Shown here: positions 1-8,100 of the stretch, in pieces
How the letters are laid out: every line of letters starts with the position of its first letter
Numbering within the stretch: the first letter of the stretch is position 1
From: GCA-2720975 sp964467985
GTDB lineage: Bacteria > Planctomycetota > UBA1135 > GCA-002686595
DNA length: 64,000 bases
Direction of reading: 5' to 3'
Assembly (NCBI GenBank): GCA_964467985.1
Contig: CAYXTP010000002.1
Location: forward strand, 248,001-312,000
The notes under the pieces: generated by a model
Seen by the model: only the letters and a program-made list of their open reading frames with translations
Databases searched by the model: none
What the model was told of the DNA's origin: nothing
Made by a program: the position numbers and the translations under genes

Positions 1-1
1 T

Positions 2-634
2 CCTGGCTTGCAGGGTGCCCACTCGGATCAGTGGTTGGAACCGTTCCGCCAGGCGGACGGATCCACGACCCGGTCACACGGAGGAACAGGGCTGGGTCTG
101 GCCATCTCCTCGCGACTGGCCAAAATGATGGGTGGCCGATTGACTCTGCAGGGCCGCGAGAAGGAGGGTCTCGCTGTGACCCTGACCCTGCCCCTCACGG
201 AGATCACATCGGAAGTCGACACACCGCCGAGCCCCTCCTCCGAGCCCCTGCGTGTGCTTGTGGTGGACGACAATGTCGTCAATCGCAGGCTTGCCAGCGT
301 GGTCGTGGAGCGCGCGGGTCACACTGCCGAGCAGGCGGAAGGCGGAGCCCAAGCCCTGCGGGCTTTCGAGGCCGGCGCCTTCGATGTGGTCCTGATGGAC
401 GTACAGATGCCGGGCATGGACGGATTTGAAGCGACTCGCAAGATCCGGGCCATCGAGCGCACGCGCGGCAGTGCGCGAGTCTCCATCCTGGCCGTGACCG
501 CGGGGGCCTTTGAAGGTGGAGAACAGCGCTGTCGGGACGCTGGGATGGACGGTTTTCTAGCTAAACCCGTTAGCTACGACCGTCTCCTGGCCGCCGTGGA
601 GGCCGCAGGAGCCTCCTTGACCCGTATCGCGTAG
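2..634 (+). CDS. Hybrid sensor histidine kinase, C-terminal part (5' end outside window)
   Basis: This is the tail of a two-component hybrid kinase whose start lies before the window. The reading frame is already open at base 2. The first ~60 visible residues are the end of a HATPase_c domain: the PFRQAD motif and the GGTGLGLAIS ATP-lid (G2) box are plain. A proline-rich linker leads to a complete receiver domain from about visible residue 80, numbering from base 8. It has the acidic pair D87/D88, the phospho-acceptor D131 in LMDVQMPGMDG, T164 and K186 in the FLAKP motif, so phosphotransfer should work. There is no HPt domain after the receiver. The sensor input, the dimerisation helix and the phosphorylated His are not visible, so the signal is unknown. 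The protein ends on two alanine-rich helices typical of receivers. Confidence 0.93.
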   Translation, partial: PGLQGAHSDQWLEPFRQADGSTTRSHGGTGLGLAISSRLAKMMGGRLTLQGREKEGLAVTLTLPLTEITSEVDTPPSPSSEPLRVLVVDDNVVNRRLASVVVERAGHTAEQAEGGAQALRAFEAGAFDVVLMDVQMPGMDGFEATRKIRAIERTRGSARVSILAVTAGAFEGGEQRCRDAGMDGFLAKPVSYDRLLAAVEAAGASLTRIA

Positions 635-799
635 GTCGAACGCCCCTGCCGGCGGCCCTGAGCGCTGTCCATCAGGCGGGATTTGGGCTTCCGCAGTCGC
701 TATGCTCCCAAGTCGATGAGTCGATCTTCGCTAGCAAATCGTCTGGGAGTTGAGCCTGGCTCCTGTCGACCGGAACCCCAGAGCCACCGTTGCAGCCCC

Positions 800-2449
800 A
801 TGTTCGCAGTCGCGCTAGTGCTCGGTTCGCTGACAGCATCGGCGGTGCAGGCTGCTCAGGCACCGCCGACGGGGGCCTTGGGGGTGATCGAGAAGAAGGC
901 CATTCAGGGCCACGTGGCCTTCTTGGCCTCCCCGGAGCTCGAGGGACGCGATTCTCCCAGCGTGGGGCAAACCTTGGCCGCCGAGTACATCTGCGACAAG
1001 TTCCGATCCGCTGGGTTTACCGTGGCTCAGGACAACGAAGATGTTTGGAAGCGCGTGGCTAAAGACGAGCCCGTTCCCGCATGGTCCACCCGCCCGCAGG
1101 GCGGCACCTTCCTGCGCCCCTTCCGAGTTGAAGTCGATAGCGACCGTCGGGGAGTCCCACACACGCGGCCCGATGCCAAGAACTGCGCATTGATACTGGC
1201 TCGTGGCGACGCAGAGCAGGTTTTCGAGTATGGGGCCGACTTTGTTCCGCTGCCCCGCTGTGGCGGGGAGTGCAGCGGAGAGCTGGTGTTCGCCGGTTTT
1301 GGGATCCGAGCCAAGAAGGACGGCTACGACGATCTCAACGGGCTCGACCTGGAGGGCAAGATTGCCCTGATCATCGAAGGCGAGCCGAACCACAAACGAA
1401 AGTTCAAGGGGCCGGAAATCACAGCGCTGGCTTCTGTCTGGAACAAAGTCGCGGCCCTCGAGGAGCGCGGCGCAGTCGGGGTGTTGATCATGCGCCGCCC
1501 CTTCCCCGAGCGGCGCGACAAGAAGGGTGGCGCTCCGCCAACTAGCGCTCCGCTGAGTTACCGCTACACGTACGCTTCGTTCAATCCACCCGACACCGAC
1601 CGCTGGCGTGACGCACCGCTGCCCGCCCTGGAGATCAGCGCGGCCTGTGCCGAAGCTCTCTGTGGAAAGGACATCGGCGCACTGGCCGAACGCGTCGACC
1701 GCTCGGGCAAGCCCGCCAGACTGCGGCCGGATGGGCGTGTCGTGACCCTGAATTCAGCCACCGTGGAGAGCGATCTCGTGTTGAACAACATCGTCGCGCT
1801 TCTACCGGGTAGCGACCCTGAGCTAAGCGAAGAGGTCGTCGTTGTAGGAGCCCACTACGATCACATTGGTGTTGGAAAGCGCGCACGGGTTGGGTTCGGA
1901 GCGGATGACAATGCCTCGGGAACCTCAGCGCTGCTGCAAGTGGCGCAGGCCTTCAAGGGAGCGCAGCCCCGGAGAACTGTCCTGTTCGCCTCCTTCTCAG
2001 CAGAGGAGGACGGTCTGCTGGGTTCGCGCGAGCTGGCCGCCAATCTGCCCGTCCCACGCGAGAAGGTCGTGGCCATGGTGAATCTGGACATGCTGGGTGT
2101 GGGCCCCAGAAATGAGGTGTTCTGCATGGGTTTCAAGCAGAATCCGGGCATGGAGCGCCTCGTGGAGAAGGCCAATCGCAGCGGCCGGACGGGCATCCGC
2201 CGTATCACCAAGGTCACCGACGCGGGGCTCTTCAAACGCTCAGATCACCACTCTTTTCACGCCATCGGCGTTCCCGTCGTGTTCTTCATGGAGGACTATC
2301 CACCTGAGAAGAACAAGGACTATCACACCTGGCGGGATACGCCCGACAGCTTGGACGTGGAGAAAATTGCGGCCACGGCACGACTGGCTTTCTTGACCAC
2401 ATGGAAACTGGCGAACGACGACAAGCGACTGCCTACCCCTCGCGACTGA
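800..2449 (+). CDS. Exported M28 family zinc aminopeptidase with PA-like insert
   Basis: This is a secreted or periplasmic metallopeptidase of family M28, likely releasing N-terminal residues from peptides. The ATG at 800 is preferred because it opens directly on a signal peptide (MFAVALVLGSLTASAVQA); in-frame ATG 716 and TTG 683 would add 28-39 hydrophilic residues. None of them has a good ribosome-binding site. Residues ~30-320 include a segment with GGECSGELVFAGFGI that resembles a protease-associated insert. The catalytic domain follows with GAHYDHIG (H352), GADDNASG (D369/D370), SAEEDGLLGS (E402/E403), a later NLDMLG aspartate and a SDHHSF histidine, so all five metal or catalytic positions of the family look present. 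The stop lies 49 nt inside the next gene, which suggests co-transcription with the carboxypeptidase. Exact substrate is not predictable. Confidence 0.9.
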   Translation: MFAVALVLGSLTASAVQAAQAPPTGALGVIEKKAIQGHVAFLASPELEGRDSPSVGQTLAAEYICDKFRSAGFTVAQDNEDVWKRVAKDEPVPAWSTRPQGGTFLRPFRVEVDSDRRGVPHTRPDAKNCALILARGDAEQVFEYGADFVPLPRCGGECSGELVFAGFGIRAKKDGYDDLNGLDLEGKIALIIEGEPNHKRKFKGPEITALASVWNKVAALEERGAVGVLIMRRPFPERRDKKGGAPPTSAPLSYRYTYASFNPPDTDRWRDAPLPALEISAACAEALCGKDIGALAERVDRSGKPARLRPDGRVVTLNSATVESDLVLNNIVALLPGSDPELSEEVVVVGAHYDHIGVGKRARVGFGADDNASGTSALLQVAQAFKGAQPRRTVLFASFSAEEDGLLGSRELAANLPVPREKVVAMVNLDMLGVGPRNEVFCMGFKQNPGMERLVEKANRSGRTGIRRITKVTDAGLFKRSDHHSFHAIGVPVVFFMEDYPPEKNKDYHTWRDTPDSLDVEKIAATARLAFLTTWKLANDDKRLPTPRD

Positions 2450-4098
2450 TCTTTCTCGGTTCAGGCTTTGTGCTGGCGCTCTTGCTGCTGGCCTTGGGCT
2501 GGGGCGGGTTGATGGGCGAGGAGGGAGTGGAATCAGGTCATGTGACGCTGACGCGCCCGGGGCCAGGTGGCTTGGGGCCGACTGGCGCCACCCCTTCCCC
2601 AAGAAATGCCAGCGGACTGCGGGAGGATGGAGTGCCCGGCGGCGGAGACCGCTTGGGGGATACCGGCAGCTGGGCGCGAAACCTCGACGCTTCACTGGCA
2701 TCTGCCGTGCAGGCTGCGATTCAGCACGCGAGCGGTGACGCTACGGCTGTGAGTCAGGGGAAGGCCAGCGCTGCGAACATTCGCGTGGCCGTTCACGTGC
2801 GTGACCTGGATCGCGGCCTGGTCCTATTGGAACGCGAAGCCCAACGGCCCATGCGGCCCGCCTCGAATCAGAAGTTGATCACCTGCGCAGCGGCTCTGGT
2901 CTTGCTCGGCCCGAATGCGGAATTCGCGACACCCGTCGAGGCCCTCGGCCAGGCCCGAGACGGCGTGCTCGATGGAGACCTGGTGGCTCGCGCGGACGGG
3001 GATCCGATGTACGTCGAGGGTGGGGACGGTTCATTGGATCCCTGGCTCGATGGATTGGCCGATGCCCTGCTGGTCGCCGGGATCAGCCGCGTGTCGGGGG
3101 CGTTGATTCTCGATGAGGGCAGCTACCGCGTACCCGGGCCCGGTCCCGCCTGGCCGGCCGAAAGGGATTATTGGCAGGAATACTGTGCGCTGTCCGGCGG
3201 ATTTACGGCCAACGCTGGATGCCTCACGGCCAGTGTCGCTGCGACCCGCGTGGGTAGCATGGCTCAGGTCGTGGTTCGCCCGCGTGGACATGGACTCAGG
3301 CGCAAGGGCAGCGTCACAACCGGCTCTAGCCGGGCCAAACTCGACGTGCGGGTGGGGGCCAACGCCTGGGGGGTCACCGTGAGCGGTAGCGTCCCCGCCG
3401 GGACTCCAACTCGCCTGTGGCGCTTCGCTCACCCCGATCCAGTGGATCTGTTTGGGCACGCTCTCGTCCGAGGCCTGGAAGGCCGTGGTGTGCGTGTGGA
3501 CGGGGGGTTCCGGCGTCAACGTGCCATGCCCGTGGGCCGGACCGTGGCGCGCGTGACCTCTCCGCTGACTTCGTACCTAGTTCCGATTCTGACTCACTCC
3601 AACAATTCCGTCGCGGACCAGGTCTTTTTGCACCTCGGGGATCGAGTGGGGGGATCCGGAGATCGCATCGGTGGGGCACGAGCCGTCGTGCGAGCCCTGC
3701 AGGCCCTAGGCATTCAGGATTCAGGATTCGTGCAGGTGGATGGTTCGGGCCTCAGTCGCGACAATCGGGTGAGCGCAAGCCAGTTGACGGCCTTGGTCGC
3801 AGCCGCCTTGAATCAGGGGGATGGCAGTGCAGATCTGCTTCTGGCCGCCATGCCGCTGGCTGGGCAGCGCGGCAGCCTGGAGCGCCGCATGACCGGCCCC
3901 AGCACGTCTGGCCGCGTTTGGGCGAAGACCGGTTTTATCAACGGCACCAGCGCACTCTCCGGGCTCGTCCAAACCGTCACGGGACGGCGCCTGGCCTTTT
4001 CGATCCTAGTGGAATATCCCACGATCGCGGGTCTCAACAACCGTTGCTGGAAACCCATGCAGGATCGCATCTGCGGCCTGCTTGCGGCCTGCCGTTGA
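2401..4098 (+). CDS. dacB: D-alanyl-D-alanine carboxypeptidase/endopeptidase, PBP4 (S13) family
   Basis: This is a penicillin-binding protein of the S13 class that trims D-Ala or cleaves cross-links in peptidoglycan. All three active-site boxes are present: SNQK (S155-K158), SNN (S400-N402) and KTG (K509). A hydrophobic segment at residues 16-34 precedes a glycine- and proline-rich stretch of ~50 residues, so the protein is probably anchored in the inner membrane with the catalytic domain in the periplasm. At 565 residues it is somewhat longer than E. coli DacB, mainly at the N terminus. The ATG at 2401 overlaps the peptidase gene by 49 nt; a GTG at 2470 would shorten the anchor. The stop shares one base with the next start (TGATG). 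Known planctomycetes do carry thin peptidoglycan, so the role is plausible. Confidence 0.9.
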   Translation: METGERRQATAYPSRLIFLGSGFVLALLLLALGWGGLMGEEGVESGHVTLTRPGPGGLGPTGATPSPRNASGLREDGVPGGGDRLGDTGSWARNLDASLASAVQAAIQHASGDATAVSQGKASAANIRVAVHVRDLDRGLVLLEREAQRPMRPASNQKLITCAAALVLLGPNAEFATPVEALGQARDGVLDGDLVARADGDPMYVEGGDGSLDPWLDGLADALLVAGISRVSGALILDEGSYRVPGPGPAWPAERDYWQEYCALSGGFTANAGCLTASVAATRVGSMAQVVVRPRGHGLRRKGSVTTGSSRAKLDVRVGANAWGVTVSGSVPAGTPTRLWRFAHPDPVDLFGHALVRGLEGRGVRVDGGFRRQRAMPVGRTVARVTSPLTSYLVPILTHSNNSVADQVFLHLGDRVGGSGDRIGGARAVVRALQALGIQDSGFVQVDGSGLSRDNRVSASQLTALVAAALNQGDGSADLLLAAMPLAGQRGSLERRMTGPSTSGRVWAKTGFINGTSALSGLVQTVTGRRLAFSILVEYPTIAGLNNRCWKPMQDRICGLLAACR

Positions 4099-4898
4099 TG
4101 GACCCTGCTGAACGGCAACGCCTGCGCAGCCTGGCGGTGGATGCGGCTCGCGAAGCGGGACAGGTCTTGCTCGGACACTTGGGCTCTCTGGACCCTTCAG
4201 CGATCGGCCGCAAGAGCCACTACAGAGACTTGGTGACGGCCGCCGATCTGGATGCCGAACGCACGCTCGTGCGGCGCTTGCGAGACGCTTGCCCTGATCA
4301 TTCAATCGAGGCCGAGGAGGAAACTCGCGACCCCGAGGACGACTCTCCGCGCTGGTTTCTCGACCCGCTCGATGGGACGGTCAATTTTGTTCAGCGATTG
4401 CCCTGCTTCGCGGTATCCATGGGTCTTTGGGTGGGGGATGCCCCTCAGGTGGCGGTGATTCATGCCCCGCTGCTGGGGGAGACCTTTAGCGCGGTTCTCG
4501 GGGGTGGGGCAGAGGTCGACGGCAGGCCCATGAAAGTCTCGGAAACCGCCACCGTGAAGCAAGCTGTGCTGGCCACTGGCTTTGCCTACCGCCGCAGCGA
4601 GTTGAGCCCCTCCAACCTCGATCACTTCGCCAGTTTCTTTCACGTGGCTCGCGGACTGCGCCGCATGGGGTCGGCCGCACTCGATCTGGCCTTCGTGGCG
4701 GACGGCCGGCTGGACGGTTTTTGGGAGTACCACCTCTCTCCACATGACGTGGCCGCGGGGGGCTTGCTGGTGACTGAGGCCGGAGGGCAGGTGACGGACG
4801 TGGGATTGGGCTCCGATTGGCTCCGAGGAGGGAGCATTCTGGCTGCGGGACCCCGTCTGCATGCGGCTATGGCAGAACATCTGGCGCGTGTGGGTTAG
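4098..4898 (+). CDS. Inositol monophosphatase family protein
   Basis: This 266-residue protein is a Mg2+-dependent sugar or nucleotide phosphatase of the IMPase/HisN/CysQ superfamily. The metal and catalytic motifs are complete: an acidic EAEEE at about residue 72, WFLDPLDGT with D89 and D92, and SPHDVAAGG with D217 followed by EAGG. The ATG at 4098 overlaps the preceding stop as TGATG, which decides the start against the much longer open frame upstream that is only a shadow of dacB. The context gives no clear substrate; histidinol phosphate, inositol phosphate and fructose-1,6-bisphosphate are all possible for this family, so I do not assign a symbol. It is the last gene of the block; a 205-bp gap separates it from uvrA. 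Confidence 0.92.
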   Translation: MDPAERQRLRSLAVDAAREAGQVLLGHLGSLDPSAIGRKSHYRDLVTAADLDAERTLVRRLRDACPDHSIEAEEETRDPEDDSPRWFLDPLDGTVNFVQRLPCFAVSMGLWVGDAPQVAVIHAPLLGETFSAVLGGGAEVDGRPMKVSETATVKQAVLATGFAYRRSELSPSNLDHFASFFHVARGLRRMGSAALDLAFVADGRLDGFWEYHLSPHDVAAGGLLVTEAGGQVTDVGLGSDWLRGGSILAAGPRLHAAMAEHLARVG

Positions 4899-5103
4899 GG
4901 GCGCAGGTCCCACAATCTGAGGCGTGGGGGCCCGCTGGAGGGCTAGGAGAATGGCGGTTGTCTGGGTTACACTGTCGGACTCGTTTGGGCGCTCCCAATC
5001 CCCGATTCGCCCGTCTTGCAGGTCACCGTGAGGGGGCTCACGGACCGTATCTGGGGTATCGGAGCAAGCGCCGGCCGTCTCCACCAACCCCGTCCTTTTC
5101 CCT

Positions 5104-8100
5104 ATGAAGAGCGCCCAACCGGATGACCTCATTCGCATTCGCCGTGCGCGCCAGAACAACCTGGCGGGAGTCGACGTGGATTTGCCGCGTAACGCATTGG
5201 TCGCGGTCACCGGGGTCTCGGGTTCGGGCAAGTCTTCCTTGGCCTTCGATACCCTCTACCGCGAAGGGCAGCGGCGCTTCTTGGAGACCCTGTCGGCCTA
5301 CGCGCGGCAGTTCTTGGGAGGCATCTCCATGCCGGATGTCGAGAGTATCAGCGGGCTCTCCCCGGCGATCGCCGTGGATCAGCGCTCCATTCCGCGCGGC
5401 GCACGCTCCACGGTCGGGACCCTGACTGAGGTCACCGATCACCTGCGCGTGCTCTTTGCTCGGGCCGGTGTGGCTCATAGTCCCTGGTGTGGTGAGCCCG
5501 TGGAGTCTCGCACTCCTGAATCTGTCGTCCAGGAGTTGCTGCGGGCTTACACCGGCGTCCCTGTGCAGCTTGCGGCGCCCCTGGTGCGCGACCGCAAGGG
5601 TCAGCACCGTGCCCTGTTGGAAGACCTACGCCGCAAGGGTTTCGTGCGCGTGCGGGTCGACGGGACAGTCCAGCGCATCGAGGAGGTGCCCGAACTCGAA
5701 CGCTACAAACGGCACTCGATCGAGGTTGTCGTGGATCGGCTCAAGCCCAACCCCGACAGTCCCGCGCGTCTACGGGAATCCGTGGATGCCGCATTGGATC
5801 TGGGCGACGGAAGCATGCTCGTACTGACTCCAGATGGTGTGCAGTCGGTGTCGACCCAAGCGGTGTGCCCCGAAACCGGACGCGAGTTGCCGGAGCTGGA
5901 ACCTCGCCTCTTCTCACCCAACTCTCCCCAGGGGGCTTGCCCCACCTGCAAGGGGCTAGGATCGCTCAAGGCTCCCAGTGAGCAGGCTGTCGTAGCCGAT
6001 GGCTCTCTCTCGATTCGCGCGGGAGCCCTGGCCGTCACACGCGCCAGCGGAGGTGCACTGCTGTTTCCACGTGTGGAATTCAGATTCCTCGAGCAGATTG
6101 CTGCACATGGCGGCTTCAGTCTCGATACTCCCTGGTCGGATCTGACTCCCGCGGCGCGGCGCATCATTCTGCGCGGCACGGGGGATGAGCGCTTTGAGGA
6201 CAAGAAGCGCTGGAAAGGCAAGCGCGGCAAGGGGCAGTGGACATGGCGCCGACCCTTCCGTGGAGTCCTGACCGAATTGGAGCGCGCCATTGCGAAGGGA
6301 ACCCAACGCAAGCTCGTGGGTCGCTTCCTGACGACGCGCTCATGTGCCGACTGCCAGGGCAGTCGGCTCGGGGAAGCTGCGCGTCACGTTCGCTTGGGGG
6401 GCGCAACCTTGCCGGAATTGTGTCGACTTCCGGTTTGCGAGCTGCCCGCGCGCCTGAACTCTCTAGAGTTGAACAAGCGTCAACAGCGCATCGCCCGCGA
6501 CCTGCTGTCCGAGGTGGACCGACGCCTGGAATTCCTCGAGAAGGTGGGATTGGGCTACTTGTGCCTCGAGCGGGGTGCCGACACCTTGTCGGGCGGGGAG
6601 GCCCAACGCATTCGGTTGGCCGCTCAATTGGGCGCCGGCTTGGTTGGGGTGTTGTACGTACTCGATGAACCCTCAATCGGCCTGCACGCCCGGGACCACG
6701 CTGCCCTGCTGGGAGCCTTGCGTGACCTCGTCGATCAGGGCAATAGCGTGGTGGTCGTCGAGCACGACGAGAGCACCCTGCGCGCTGCCGATTGGATCGT
6801 GGATGTGGGACCGGGCGCGGGACATTTCGGCGGGCGCGTGGTGGCGCAGGGCACGCCGCAGGAAGTGGCTCGGGCCAAAACACCGACGGGTCGCCTCTTG
6901 CGTGGGGAGATGCACTTGCCTGCGCCTCCCGAGCGACGAGCAGGCAACGGTGAGTTCCTGAGTCTGACCGGGGCCTGCGCGTTCAACCTGAAGCAGGTGG
7001 ATTTGGACCTGCCCCTGGGTTGTTTGGTGGCGGTGACCGGAGTCTCCGGGTCGGGCAAGTCTACGCTGATTCAGCGCACCCTGCGCCCCGCCGTGCTGCG
7101 TGCCCTGGGCCGCGAGTGCGAGGTGGCCGGCGAGTACAAGAGCTTGCAAGGCGTTGAGCGCATGACTGACCTGGTGGTGGTCGATGCGGCGCCGATCGGG
7201 CGTACGACACGTTCCAACCCGGCCACCTACACCAAGGTGCTGGGTCCGATTCGCGACCTCTTCGCGGCTCTGCCCGAGAGTCGTGTGCGCGGCTACGACA
7301 AGTCGCGCTTCTCGTTCAATATTCACGGTGGCCGCTGCGAGGTGTGCAAGGGAGCGGGGGCCGAGCTTGTGGAATTGCAATTCTTGGCGCCTGTCACGGT
7401 GCCCTGCGTGGAGTGTGGGGGTGCGCGGTTCCAAGCCGAGACTCTGGATGTCCGCTACCGGGACCATTCGATATCTGACGTCTTGGCGATGACGTCTGGT
7501 GAAGCACTCGAGTTGTTCAAGGACCATCCACGAATCGCCCGGCCCTTGCAGTGGATGGTGGACATTGGGCTCGGATACCTGACTCTGGGCCAGCCTTCCA
7601 CAACCCTGTCCGGGGGTGAGGCGCAGCGCATCAAGTTGGTGACGCACCTGCAGAAGCGCACCCACGGTCACGTGCTCTACCTGTTGGACGAACCCACGAC
7701 GGGTCTGCACATGGAGGATGTGGGGCGGCTGACCGCGGCCTTGCAGTGCTTGGTGGATCAAGGGCATACGGTTGTCGTGATCGAGCACAACTTGGAGTTG
7801 ATCGAAGCCGCCGACTTCTTGATCGACATGGGGCCTGAGGGCGGAGCGGGGGGTGGAGAGATACTGGTTGCCGGAACGCCTGAAACGGTGGCCGCAACAG
7901 AGTCTTCGTACACGGGCCAGGCCTTGGCGAGCAAGGGGCGGGCTGCGAGCGGGGCTGGAAGGAGGCGCAAGTCCTCTGTCTCGGCGCCGACCAGCATCGA
8001 GGTGCGTGGTGCCCGAACCCACAACCTGAAGGACGTGGACGTGTCCATTCCACACGGCAGCCTGGCTGTCATCACCGGACCTTCCGGATCGGGCAAGACG

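Noticed and set aside
3417..4097. Upstream extension of the inositol-phosphatase frame
   Set aside because: The region is the overlapping dacB gene, including its KTG box; the true start ATG 4098 gives the standard family length.
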